Positions 38,284 to 50,245 of a DNA stretch of 64,000 nucleotides are shown in pieces (the stretch's first letter is position 1; every line of letters starts with the position of its first letter). The stretch is taken from assembly GCA_903813345.2 (NCBI GenBank), contig CAIIXF020000011.1:6780571-6844570 (forward strand), given 5' to 3'. Made by a program: the position numbers and the translations under genes. The notes under the pieces were generated by a model. That model had not been told where the DNA came from and searched no databases. It was given only the letters and a program-made list of their open reading frames with translations. Source of the DNA: Owenia fusiformis. Lineage: Eukaryota > Annelida > Polychaeta > Sabellida > Oweniidae.

Positions 38284-39629
38284 GCTGCAAGACTGTTCAA
38301 TATTTTAGTCTCCATAGCAATAACATAAATGGCCTCTGAGAATTGGACCTTGACACTTTGTCTCTCTCCAGTCAAAGCAATAATTACAACAGAGACATCC
38401 ATGTAATAATAACAATTGCACAAGACTTTCCAAAATGTCGTTTGACTTTTATGAATCTATACCTGAACTTCTCATCCTTGGCAAATCCATTCATGAACCT
38501 TTCCAAAAATTCATAACATTTTTGTAGTGTGTAACATGTCTGGAATCGATAACTGGAAATAACTATTTTGGAGGTTACTACAAAAGCAATTGCATGTCAG
38601 TGGTGATATAGATGAGTAAGAGATTGTTATCAATGTTATAAGTGAATACCTCCATGATGATGAATATGAAGGGCTTAGGGATGGACTCTTAACCTTTATT
38701 AGAAAATATATATATATTGCAACTATTTTGAACTTAATATTTGTTCTATATTCTATGGTTTATAGGTCATTGCAATCACAACACATATCAATTCCTGGAA
38801 AAAATTTCAGAAATTGAGGCCTTTTTTCTTCCGGCCTATTTTCTCACAAATGATGCCAGTATTTAAAGCACTTTGAAGATATGTGCCAGTGCCTCTTGTT
38901 TATGGACAACTCTGTAGGTTTTATCATGGATGCAATAAGTGATAGTCACAATAGAAGATTTCTTAGTTATATCACATTTGAAGACAACTTCTGGTATATA
39001 TGATGATACACATGTACAACTGTGTCTATATATCAAATGGGGTCAGTTTGCCCATTTGCAACATTTTGAACTGAAAGCATAAGGATACAGCACAATTACA
39101 AGGGTAGTGAGTACAAAACATCCTCTTAATACAAATTACATGTTTCAGGATAAGCTTTCTTATAGAAAAATTGGCTCAGTTTGGTGCACAGACACAGGAT
39201 AAATGCCTATAAAGATCCATAGTTGGATGACTTATTAGCCAATTTTGGGGTCTGTGTATGAGACTGAGAATTGTAAGATTAGTTATCCTGGAGGATCTTT
39301 CAGATGTTGAATTTGATGGATTGAGGTTTTTGAAACATATTTTTGATTTATAGATTTCGTGTAGAATAACTGACATAACAGGAAGGATTTTGTTTTTGTG
39401 AATTATTTGTTTTTCTGACTTTTAACTTTGATATTTTTATTTAGGTTCAGATTATTACGACCCCCAAAGAAGACGCATTAATTCATAATTGGTTTATTTT
39501 TATTTTTTCAATTTTTTAGAATATGAAGCGTAAATATGGAGAATTCCATAGAAGGACTTCCTGAATTTTTACGTACTCTCTAATTTTTGGTCACCCTGTG
39601 TTAATGTAGTTTTCATCGTGTATTTACAG

Positions 39630-41242
39630 TTTTGACGATGAGAGCTCGATCAGCAGTGGAGAGATCAGCGACTCAATCGACAACTTGAGCACAGATGATA
39701 ATATCGTCAATGCCGTCTCAGCTCCAGCCAATCAGGATGAGTATACACATTACAGTGGATCTCCAAACAACCACAAAAATACAAATCAGTTGAATCAGAA
39801 ACATTATAACTCATTGGATTCTGCGTCTAATTCACCGTATATGCGATATAAAAAAGACGACAGTAGAAAATTGAATATTTTATCTGATTCAGAGATAGAT
39901 ACGGGACCCTGGGAACGAAGGAATGATTTAAAATCAAACTTTGGCGGTAGATTCAGACATGATTATGTTTCAGTGGCACCTGTTTTGAAAAACTCTGCCG
40001 GGTCTCAATCAGATATTGTTAAATACTCTGGGGGTCAGTCGACAGCTGAATTAACTACCTCCCCCAGGCCGGCAGCAAATGCACGGTCAAATGTTATGAA
40101 ACAGGACTCGGGTACCAACACAGATACGTCAAGTTTTATTCGCAAAGTGCCAAATCAGAGAGGAGTGAGCTCTGGAATGCAACCTCCAGGTGCCGTGCAA
40201 TACGCTTATAGGCGCCAGGCGGGGAATGTAGCAATACCAACAGCAGGCGGAAAATACACACAGAGACTCAGTAACATGCAGGGGACACGATTGGCTAATC
40301 CAGATGGTAGCCCGAGGGTGTATGCTTACAAGAAATCACCTGGGAATGAATCGGCACCCGAGATGTACAGCACGAGTACTTTAGAACGTATGAGGAATCG
40401 GGGAATTATCCCGCAATCAAAAACTCAGATTGGAATATCAAATAGAGATGGTCACCAAGGGCAACAGTTACATGGAGACATGGAACAATATCGATCAAAC
40501 ACGCTTGGAAGGAAACGCCCAGATAGCTCCCTCAAGGAGAAACTATTCGGCAGTCGCAATAGCCTAAATAAAGGTCAGACTGGCCAAGGAGGTCTATCTA
40601 GCGACACTATAATCTCAAATCCACATGCCACACTCAGCACAAAAAAAGCCGAAGGTCAAGGTCAACCAGGACAGCGACCGGCTGATAATCAGGGCCGCAG
40701 AAGCTTGTCATATATCAATAACTACCTCAGTCCTGATTTGTCGGGAAATCGCCCAGCTAGCACTAGTAGCCCGATTGGATGGATGAAAAATGGCCGGGCC
40801 AGCCCAGTTAATGGTGCCCAAGGTCAGATGTCTGATACAGAAAGCATGGATTCTTTACCCCACCAGGGGTCAACAGTGCATCAACAGATTCAAACAGCCA
40901 GAGCGCTTGGAAATGCTTCCCGGAATTTAATCGCGCAGGAAAAGGAATCTAACCTACATAGATCTGACAGCTTTAAATCATCAAAATCTGAACGTTTGTA
41001 CCCGACTTATATGCAGCAAAAGATGTCACCATCGACTGATATAAGCCGGACGGGGTCATTCACGAATGTTCATGGAGTCCCAGGAAACATGCCCTCACCC
41101 TCAGGAAGTACCAGCTCACGGTCAAGTTCACATTTTGCATACCCGTTGACGCCTTTCAGCTTAAGCTCCATGAATGGGGGAGGGAACATAAGATCGCCAT
41201 CTCAATACAGTGACAGCATCACTATGGGCTTAAAAGATGATA
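39630..41242 (+). CDS. NAV: Neuron navigator, second large exon (central Ser-rich region)
   Basis: The exon starts after TTTACAG; its first T completes the AG left by the 124-2497 exon (Ser), or the AT left by the 81-nt exon (Ile). About 537 codons follow to a GTAAGT donor, leaving one base (phase 1). It opens with FDDESSISSGEISDSIDN, closely matching vertebrate WDDSSSVSSG-SDT-DN, the best anchor of the family in this part. Further NAV-like points are NLSTDDN directly after it, SNTLGRKR (about 40495-40518, compare RNTLPKKG), IISNPHAT (40609-40632, as in NAV3) and SRTGSF (near 41044, compare SRSGSFRD). Otherwise the protein is low-complexity, rich in Ser, Asn, Gly and Gln, and probably disordered; in the family this linker binds cytoskeletal partners. 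A 35-bp tandem duplication lies just past the donor. Confidence 0.95.
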
Positions 41243-42735
41243 GTAAGTGTCATATATACCTTTTTAAAGCTACAAATCCTTAATATATTATATACCCTTT
41301 TAAAGCTACAAATCCTTAATATAATAGACTCAAAAGAATCGTTTTGTATCGAAAACAGATGGTCTAACTCTTAAAAATGAATAACTTTCAGAGCTCCTTG
41401 AATAAATCGTTGGCACACCTAGTCTGCTAGTACATCTACTCAGTTACCATAGCAACCACTCTTATTGCTACCATAGTAACCAGAAATTGTTTGCAAACTA
41501 CAACATTATCAAACAGTTCCGATCCATACTTTAATTCAGTATCATTTCTCACTCAAAGATTCTCACTTAGTACTGAGATTCCTCTTATGTATTAACCTTT
41601 CCTTATGAATACAGTATGTCATTTTATGCATTTATCCAACCTCCATATTCAGGGATGTAGACATCATCCACTCTTCTTTTCTTTATTGAAAACAGTAGAT
41701 GATATCTAAATCCCTGGACTTGGAGGATGGCATTTATCCAGTTCTACAAGTTCTACTTTTTGATCTTGAACATAAAAAATATGTTTTGACCTATTAATCT
41801 TTTCTTACATCTTGATTGAAATGCTGTACAACGCTAATTAAATATCTGAAGATGCTTTACCTATGGTCTACTGCTTCCTAAATAGACCACCCAAAGAATA
41901 CTTTATAAAAAAATTGTCTTTTTTATTTATGATTTCATAGGACATTTAGTCCTTGACAGATGGAAGGAACACATCTCAAAACTGTGCACGATGCGTAAAA
42001 GTTTAACGCATCCTTCTGGTATTCTAACCTTTTACGCCTAATTGAATAAGTGGCATTTCTCTTATTCTAAATTTAAAATTATTCATATTTTTGCACATTC
42101 GTTTTTATCTTTGAGACATATTTACATTTACAGATTCCACTTGTTGAGTTAGTTTCTCGTATTTTAGTTTACTGTTATATTTAGCCAAATTATCTCTTGT
42201 TTTGGCAAAATATTTTAACATTTTTTCTTGTAATGTTTATATATTTTACTCTCTAACTTCTTCAGTTACAAAATAAAGTTTTACCTCAGATAAAAGGTCA
42301 TTTTTGTGTAAACAGGCACGTTTTGTGCCAAATCAAGATTAGAGAAATATTCCTTGATTGTTTTAAACTTTTTGTAGTAAAATAGATGGCAGAAGTGTAG
42401 CACTTTAAATCTGAAATAAGATTTGTTCTCTTGGATATCTCTTCAAGTCATTGGTATAATTTGCATTATTTGACCAGCAATTTATAAACAATGTTTCTTC
42501 AATAGATTAACATAGAGTCTCAGACAAGATGTACAATCTGAACTCCTTTGATAGGAGGCTAAATAGAGTAACGAGTACCTATTTCTAATTCATAACCTAA
42601 AATGACAAATGATAATGCCACTGAACTGAATTGTTCTACAAATCCCCCACAAATCCCCCTCCCCATTTCCAATACTGTATTGAAATGACAGTGATAGTGA
42701 TATCATTACATACATAAGTATTTGTTTTATTTTAG
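41243..42735 (+). other. NAV: NAV intron (1.5 kb)
   Basis: Donor GTAAGT at 41243, acceptor TTTTATTTTAG at 42725-42735. Apart from a 35-36-bp direct duplication at 41254-41325 it is AT-rich sequence with no recognised repeat or exon. Confidence 0.85.
41254..41325 (+). repeat. 35-36-bp tandem duplication next to the splice donor
   Basis: TTTTAAAGCTACAAATCCTT followed by AATAT occurs twice, starting 11 bp past the donor at 41243. Confidence 0.9.
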
Positions 42736-42812
42736 TTCATGGTTCTGCGCTGTCACTTGCTTCCCAGAATTCCAGTGTCTACTCAACACAGGAAGACAAA
42801 CAGGCATCGGAG
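42736..42812 (+). CDS. NAV: Neuron navigator, 77-nt exon before the coiled coil
   Basis: TT completes the incoming A (Ile); the exon then reads HGSALSLASQNSSVYSTQED followed by KQASE and ends in phase 0. This aligns without gaps to vertebrate (E/D)VHGS-LSLASS-SS-YS--EE---SE, so the junction with the preceding exon (…LKDD then I) is confirmed at protein level. The segment is a conserved Ser-rich linker just before the first coiled coil. The donor is GTTGGT, weaker than the other junctions of this gene, so usage of the exon boundary could vary. Confidence 0.93.
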
Positions 42813-43405
42813 GTTGGTATCGTTTAATAGATCGACATAATTTGTTTAATTTCAGATAATGTTTTCAATCTATTTCTAAGAAATTAATGATACTTATAGC
42901 ATCATATTTTAAACAAATTACATGAAAATTATAAATCAAACAATATCAACAATCTGCATCAAAAATAACTAACATGAAATCCCGGGCATGAAATTTAAAC
43001 AATGTCCGTATCTTAATCATCAATCATTACAATTTGTTCAAGAAAGAAATGAAAAATTAAGAATGTGCCAATCTTGACCAAATTTTAGTGTAGAAAAATG
43101 AAGAAAAGATTGTTAGGGAAGTGTTTTAAAATTAAAGGTCACACAAACAATATTTCAGCAATTCACTGGCTTATGACTTCATAAAACTAATTGAAAATAC
43201 TTTGCAGGTAATTCTTCAGTGTTGATTATGCCACTGTTGATTATCGAAACCATAAATCGTAACAGAGAATAATAACTTCCTCAGTAAAAGTATTAAAGAA
43301 TCTAGTTTGAAGAAGTGTGATTTCCCCACTTCAATATGAAATATAAAATGTGTAGTTAACGCATGGAATGTGGCTTGTTAGTTTGTTAAAAATTATAAAA
43401 AACAA

Positions 43406-43555
43406 TGGTCATGTTTTCAAATGCAAAATTGGGTGTATAAGAAAGGAGCCAGCAATAAATTAAGTAAATAGACGATAAGTCAACATTCTAAATTATACAG
43501 ATTAAGAAAATCTTAAACTTTATTCAAATTTTTGGGAGAAATTGAGTAGAATATG
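43406..43555 (+). repeat. ~155-bp interspersed repeat, copy 10
   Basis: ATGGTCATGTTTTCAAATGC at the start, TTATTCAAATTTTTGGGAGA near the end; the middle is diverged. Confidence 0.8.
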
Positions 43556-44194
43556 AAAATCTTTTGCATTGGAATTGGAAGCATTGTTGAATAGACTGTT
43601 TATACATATTTTTGGCATAATACTCTGGTGTAAATATTAGAATAGCAGAAATTCTGAGGAGGTACATTCGTGAGGAATTTTATAGACGCAACACATGTTT
43701 TGAGAAGATCTTAACAACCGACTCAACTCACTCTCAAATCAATATTTAAAAGTTGGAGGGCAAACTTTGGATCAATTTTCAACCTGGGAGAAAAAAAATC
43801 ACAAAATGAGAGCATTTTTATCAGAATATATGGATCGCCCCTTGTATATCTGGTATATCAGTGGAATTCACGATATTTTTAGAAGTTGGATTAATTTCTA
43901 AAATACTGAATGTGCTGCGAGTACAAATATAATTCTAGGAACGTCTAAAATGTATTTTTTGAGTGTGAAAATCATGTACTTACATCATTGATCTTGATAA
44001 GCAACACTATAAGTGGATAAAAACAGGAAACTAAAAATTATATGACTTATCAGATTCAAGTTATATAAAAATGAGTATTTTAAGTAAATGACATTTTAAC
44101 TTTGATAGATTTTATGATTTCATATGAATTACAAGGATTTTGAATATGATATAACTCGGAAGTAAAGTTACACAGGGCCAGCTTTCGAAATACA

Positions 44195-44320
44195 GAAAAA
44201 TTGTAAAAAATAGCTGTCGGAGCAAGGAAAAAGGCATGTAGTCAAATCAAAATATTCTACAGGAAAGCCAGGGAATCAAATATTTCATGGAGTTTTAGAG
44301 AGAAATTAATGAAACTTGGG
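44195..44320 (+). repeat. ~155-bp interspersed repeat, degenerate copy 11
   Basis: Fragments AGCAAGGAAAAAGGCATG and TTTTAGAGAGAAATTAATG keep the family order. Confidence 0.45.
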
Positions 44321-44786
44321 TGATAAGAACATTATTTTAAGCACAGGAAACAGTCTAAAGTACTCTTCCCCCTCATAGCAAATTGATAGCAAGATATTTT
44401 ATTTTAACATTACATAACATGGGATAGACCTTCCTGTTACTAAACTTTGACATTTTTGTTAGAACTGAAAAAAGTAATAATTAGAAAATTGTGCTATGAT
44501 AGCAAAAGCTTGTCCTTATAAATTGATTTTGAAGAAAATTTATTAAAAAGTGAGTTACCAACAATGGATTCACATGAAAATACAAGATTCTGGATTTATA
44601 ACCAAAACACTGTTATTGTAAGTATTGTACACATGTTAATTATGATATCAAAAATGTGGTTGAAAAAGTGCAAACACCGTGAGAAAATTCAGAGAGAAAT
44701 TAAAATTATGTAGAAACTTTTGGCAGAACAATATCTGATTGATACCAAAAGTCAAAAAATTTATTGATTCAAAATTTTTTTTTCAG

Positions 44787-44861
44787 ATTCGTAAACTGCG
44801 ACGTGAACTAGAAGCAGCGCAAGATAAAGTCTCAACATTGACAACGCAGCTTGGCACAAAT
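44787..44861 (+). CDS. NAV: Neuron navigator, 75-nt exon starting the first coiled coil
   Basis: A T-rich tract and TTTCAG precede the exon and a perfect GTAAGT donor follows. It has 25 codons, phase 0 to 0. The peptide begins IRKLRRELEAAQDK and ends VSTLTTQLGTN. It matches the start of the NAV coiled coil (IRKLRREL-ASQEKVS-LTTQL-AN) almost residue for residue, with heptad-spaced Leu/Ile/Val. In vertebrates the next segment begins near AHLVAAFEQSL; I found no exon coding it in the remaining 19 kb, so it probably lies beyond the window. Reading past the donor gives a further open frame to 44978, which is intron read-through and not expected to be coding. Confidence 0.95.
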
Positions 44862-45585
44862 GTAAGTACACGTCATACTTTTGTTACCTCAAAGTGGCTA
44901 GTACATATTTTCTTATTGTTGTTAATACTTTCTGATATTTGTGTTGGCCTTAGTATTAACACACTTGTTGTGAAATAACAGAACATACAGGTTTTAAAAA
45001 ATCAGGCTTTATTTGTGAAAAAAAGAATGGCTAATCAGAAATTTGGATGGAAACAATTTATTCTATGCGTAATTTTTCAGATGCATTGTATATGTTACTT
45101 TAAATTGTTTAAATGTTTTGTAATTTGTTGTTGTCATTATTATTATATGTCATCATTCATCTCATATTAGTACATCATCATTCAGCATTCCATCTTATTT
45201 TGTATGTCCATCAGTTCTTTTTTGCTCAACTTATGTATCATCAAAAACCAGTAGTAAACAGTGTTGTTACAGTATTCTTAATCCAGTCTCCAGATTCTCC
45301 TGAGAATGAAAGATTTACTTATTACTGTATATGACAAGTAAATACCAAATGCTATAAAACTACTAAATGTTATATTATGTATTCGAACATGACTGTATTC
45401 AGGCTTTCTATAAACTCTGAGCAAAGTCAATGTTTCACCTGGGGCATATTCGAGATCAGTGCCCTGGCTCTGTACTAAATGTTTTGTTCAGTGCAAAAGC
45501 TCAACCGGAAGAAGAAATGATTGAAGAAGAAATGAAAAAAATGACAATTTTGCAATATTATGGTGAGTTTTCATGTTCGAATCGT

Positions 45586-45726
45586 AATATAGGCCTCAGA
45601 GCAGGGCTACTATTTTTGAATACATCCCTTAGGGCTAGGCACAAAAACTTTTGAAAACAGAAAACGTTTGTGCCAAGCCCTGCGGGGTGTATTCGAAAAT
45701 AGTAGCCCTGCTCCTGGTCTATATTT
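45586..45726. mobile_element. Small hairpin MITE, ~140 bp
   Basis: Arms AATATAGGCC-CAGAGCAGGG and the inverted CCCTGCTCCTGGTCTATATT extend inward through CTACTATTTTTGAATACA and TGTATTCGAAAATAGTAG to a short loop. Confidence 0.85.
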
Positions 45727-46235
45727 CTTAATTATTTGTTGATTGTTTGATCTGTGCATTTAACGTGTCACAAATAATAAGTTATTGATATTGCTGTGGA
45801 CTGAAAGTGAAGTTGATGATATTAGAGGATTAGATAATGGCATGGAAAAATATTAGTTCTTGGAAATTCAGATTTCATGAAAAAAAACTAAAATGTGTTA
45901 CAGTAGTTGACTTAAACAGGTTGATATGTAACAGTCTATTCTAAAAAAAGATTTGAATTTTTTGTAAGTTCAAAAAAGAAGTACACAAGTGAAAGATCAC
46001 TAGATAATGTAATTCAATATTATGTAACAGGACACCTATGAACATGTGGGGCAGTGTGGCATAAAAAAAGTGGTATAATTTGGGTTGGTTTTCACCTGGA
46101 TAAACTTTTTGAGATAGTTTCATGGCAGATTAGACATTTACTATCAGACATGTCTTACTTACCTTCTGAAAGAACATCAAGGGGAATATGTCAAAGTTTG
46201 ATAATTGTCGGTAAATCAAACAAAAGGTTTCTTTT

Positions 46236-46400
46236 CGTCATGCCTATTTTACTCAATTTTTCTTTAAAATTTGAATGAAGTGTCTGATTTGTTGGTGTTT
46301 CCATACAATTTAGAGTAATGACTAAATGAGAATTTACTTTATTCCTTGCTGGTTCCACTCTTTTCCACTATTTTTTGCATTTTAAATCATGACCGTCTTG
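46236..46400 (-). repeat. ~155-bp interspersed repeat, copy 12
   Basis: Reverse copy, from TTTTACTCAATTTTTC to GCATTTTAAATCATGACCGT, with CCATACAATTTAGAGTAATG inside. Confidence 0.88.
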
Positions 46401-47149
46401 ACATTGGGTCGCTTAAAAGTATATAGGAGAAAACAAAAAGGTCCAGTTAAGTTTATCAAATATGTTGCAGGTTATCTAGTCATACGATCCAAAATTGAAT
46501 TAAATGAAAGGAGGGGAAATATTTTGGAAGGGTTATCCATCAGATATCAAGATGAGAATCCAAGAAATTCCCTTAAAGGATATAACAAAATATTTCAAAA
46601 AGATCCCCATAGAAATTGACGTTTGAGAGTCCAAATTTTGACATCCCTCTACCAAATCTCATAAAATGCATTAGGCAATAAGAACTCGAGTTTTTACAAG
46701 TTTATTGTTCATATTTTATTAAAAAGCTTTAAACACCTGGAAATGCTGCACCGTTATTTTCTCCAAGGGTTTAATCTCTCTTAACTACTACACCTGGCTT
46801 TGGAATGACTTTTTTCAAAATACAATCCACATGTTACATATCACGTTTCAATTTCCATGCAGTCTGCATCTTCAAGTAATCTTCATCTTTAACATACCTG
46901 TATGCAACAGGCCCACATTCATCAGTTAGTGTGTGGTATTATATACTTGGTTATTACATGTGTGGTGGGAGTCTATCAGTTAGATCCTAGAAATCCGTAG
47001 ACTTCAGAAACTTTTGATGGAGAAAAATGATGATGGTTTTGAGATGTTTCATGGACGTTTGATGGATAGATGAACGTTTAGGTATGTTGAGGGTCTGGAT
47101 CTGGTATTTGTGAGAAATTACTACTTTACTATAAGAATCTGCAGCGATT

Positions 47150-47370
47150 GGAACATATGATTAAATCATAATATTTGGATGCTTGGATTAAGACATGTGG
47201 ATACCTGAATAAGGATATTGTGATGTGTGAATTGTAACATATGGATATTTAAATAAGAACATTTGGATACTTGCTTTAGAACATTGGATACCTGAATTAA
47301 ACTATTTCGATACTTGGTTTAGAACAGCGGATACCTGTGTTAGAACATTGGACCCTGGAATTAAGACATA
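47150..47370 (+). repeat. Degenerate tandem repeat, ~30-bp unit
   Basis: Variants of ACATTTGGATACTTG and ATTAAGACAT recur about seven times. Confidence 0.65.
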
Positions 47371-47985
47371 AAAATTGGACAATTAATTTGGAAACAACTT
47401 GAATAAGATCATATTAAAAGCAGACATTTTGCAATACTCAAATCGTAAAGCATAATATTGTTCAAAATGATGACCACGGGGAGAAAAAAGAAAAGGTTAC
47501 CAACAATAGAGGAGAAGAGATCTAACAGACAGTCTTGTCCTTTCCCATTTGAGGCAAGTATGAAAGTATATTTTAGGGGAGTGTAGGTGAAAATTAGGGG
47601 GAGGGGATCTGCGAAGTTGAGCTTGGTGCATACTGAAATTGATGAAAATAATACATTGTTATTATGTCATCACCGCAAGTGGTGAAATCTTGTTATAGTC
47701 TCCAACTTTTTCTGAATGGTGTAAGAAATTGGCATCCAGAGTTCAGTCGTTGGCATTTGGAGTTCGGTGTCGTTGACAAATGGCAAGTGGTGACATTTTG
47801 CATGTAAATGCCTTGTGTTCTTTTCTCATAAGCATGTCTCTCTTTTGAAACCAAAATGTTTAAATTCATTATACATGTGTTACTATGGTGATATGTTGAA
47901 GTGGTTTCAAAAGAAGTTTTTTATTCATTTTTTCCTACAATACTTATTCTGAATTCTACTAAATATGTTATTCAATTTTTAATAG

Positions 47986-48066
47986 ATTCAGCCTCTTGCT
48001 AAAGCAAGTGCTCCCTGGAAAAAAGGAGGGAGTGGTACCACAATGCATTTATCATACAAAGAATAA
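47986..48066 (+). CDS. Weak candidate: alternative 3'-terminal NAV exon
   Basis: A good acceptor (CAATTTTTAATAG) is followed in phase 0, as required after the 44787-44861 exon, by 26 codons starting IQPLAKASAPWKKGG and ending in TAA at 48064-48066. An AATAAA lies near 48289. If spliced, it would truncate NAV inside the coiled coil. An internal GTACCA donor would instead give a 49-nt exon ending in phase 1. No homologue is recalled, and the donor alternative is poor. Confidence 0.15.
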   Translation: MQPLAKASAPWKKGGSGTTMHLSYKE

Positions 48067-49599
48067 TAATGATATAATGATAAAATGTTGAAGGTTTAGG
48101 CCAGGTAAATAGTAGTGATATCTCCATTTTTTCTCTGTCTGTAGTATTACTATGTCAAGATGTTTCAAAAAAGAAATTGTTGGAAAAGGTTGGAAATTGT
48201 AAACACAAACAGTGATATTTCACTTCCTGCTTTCTTGCAGTTGTTTCTAAATGTCACCCCTTCCAAAACACAACCTAGTTGTCATAGTAATAAAGTACTA
48301 TATATTAAAATAAATATTATATTTCATTCAGTTTCAAACCTTAAATGCCATGCCCTGTTATGCTACTTATTGCCGTTTGCATCTATGATTTTGCATTATT
48401 GGCATAACTTTAATGTTGAAGTTTATTTTTTCCTAACCACTAGGGTTTTTTCCAAGTAAACACCTGAGAAGGTGATGAGAGATATAAATTCATGTTCTTT
48501 ATTTTTCTGTTGATTTGAGATGCTGTTAATTGCTACTGTCTACTTCAAGAACAGCACATCGTCTCAAAAATTTGATTCCCTACTTTTTCATCAGTCATTT
48601 ATAAGTCTGAAATTGTTGTGCCATAGTCATATTGTTCCTTAGCCATATTTTGTCATAGTCATATAGCACCATACTAATCAGTAAAGACTATTTTGTGTCA
48701 CATCTTTGCTGATATTAAACATGATGACCTGGTCAAATAAGCCCTAGTTTGAATAGTATTTCCCTACCTAGCTCATCATATGTTTACATCTTATATTTGA
48801 ATAGAACTTTAGATATGTTTGAGTCTTGAAACTACATACTCTTTTATTGAGTTACAAACGGAATAAAACAAAAAATGTATGCTTACTATGTCATAATTAC
48901 AAGATTGATCAAAAAGCTGGCCAGTCCAGATATTTTTTTTCAAAGTGTTCTGGTTCACTACTTACCATGTTTATTAGGTAAAGTTTCAATATTATCTTCA
49001 TCAATCACTTACTAACCATAGCAACGGGATCATGTTTGTAGCCATGGTAACTCATATATTATCCAACTGTTGTAGGGTGGTTTCCAATGACAACCAGATA
49101 TAAAATGATATTTCCAAAATAGTTGCAAAGGAAATGAAGCATTACATAGATTCACAGATATTATCGTCAAAGGAAGAATTGCAATTTTAAGAAAATCCAG
49201 AGAATAGGAATATAATTATATTCTAAGGGAATCAAAGAAAACTCCCAGTGAGTCAGAAGACTTAAGTTTCTCTACTCCAAGTATATTTAGATATTTATGA
49301 GGTCATTTTTAGAAATTTTATTTTCAAAGAAGTTCAAGTTACTTCAAAACTGAATGTCTGGAAATACTTGTTTTAAGTCTAGAGAGATATGATATTTTCG
49401 AGGATATGATACCCAGCCGGGGAAGGAAATGCTTGATAAAATATTCGGTAAAATACTCGAATTTAGGAAACTATATAAATATGCACACTGCACAGTGAAT
49501 GATTTGATCAACTTAAACTTGGAGATAATTTGATAAAATTGTAAAGTAAAAAGGAGGGTGTGAATGCAAAAAATAGTAAGAAAATGGAATAACCTGATA

Positions 49600-49810
49600 G
49601 AAATAGCAGACATATACTGTAGACCAGTCAACAGGCAGAAACACAAGTCAACAGGCATACACTGTACTCCAGTCCTCGTGTATACCTTAGACTGTATATG
49701 ACGTACCAGTCAACAACTATATGGTGTATAGACATACTGTTGACCTGTCAGTAGGCATATACACCTGAGATTCTAGACATACACTGGACTATTTACCAGT
49801 CAACAGGAAT
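49600..49810 (+). repeat. Degenerate tandem repeat (ACCAGTCAACAGGCATA-type)
   Basis: GACCAGTCAACAGGCA-like units and ATACACTG motifs recur with irregular spacing. Confidence 0.6.
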
Positions 49811-50094
49811 ATAGACCAGATAAAATGCTCCAGAAATTATAGCAGTCAGTGAAGTACACCTCAGAGAAATAGTATGGTATATGCAGAGAGACTCATGATA
49901 TGGTTGATTAATCAAGCAAATCTTTTGAAGTAGGTCATCCCAGATGGAACATTAGGAGTTATCTGAATATGAAAACTGACCTTGATAATGTTAATCTCAA
50001 CATAGCTCATAATCTGCATCACATGTGTGAAATACTGTAAACCTGCCAAGATTTAGTCTTTCAATAGGTTTACCTCGGGAGAAAACATCCTAGG

Positions 50095-50245
50095 GGTCAT
50101 GATTTGAAATGCAAAATAGAGTGGAAAAGAGTGGAATTAGTGAGGAATAAAGTGCATAGGCATATAGTTGATACTCTAAATTGTATAGAAATGCCTGAAA
50201 ATCAGACATTTTGTAGAAGTACTGGAGAGAAACGGAATGAACGAT
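50095..50245 (+). repeat. ~155-bp interspersed repeat, copy 13
   Basis: GAAATGCAAAATAGAGTGG, AGAGTGGAATTAGTGAGGAA and CTCTAAATTGTATAGAAATG, in order. Confidence 0.9.

Larger units (their letters stand above)
25581..39629 (+). other. NAV: NAV intron, second part (14 kb)
   Basis: Donor GTAAGT at 25581; acceptor ending TTTACAG at 39623-39629. No conserved exon was recognised. It contains copies of the ~155-bp repeat, the Tigger/pogo-like MITE cluster at 29.1-33.1 kb, a TA-flanked foldback at 33086-33495, a G-rich block near 35390, a polypurine tract at 36762-36890 and an unassigned open frame at 34404-34649. Stretches 27300-28190, 33500-34400, 34650-35380, 35600-36750 and 36900-39600 show nothing else that I can name apart from a short duplication at 38206-38283. 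Confidence 0.75.
42813..44786 (+). other. NAV: NAV intron (2.0 kb)
   Basis: Donor GTTGGT at 42813, acceptor a long T tract plus CAG ending at 44786. It contains one clear and one degenerate copy of the ~155-bp repeat (43406-43555 and 44195-44320). Nothing else was recognised. Confidence 0.85.
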
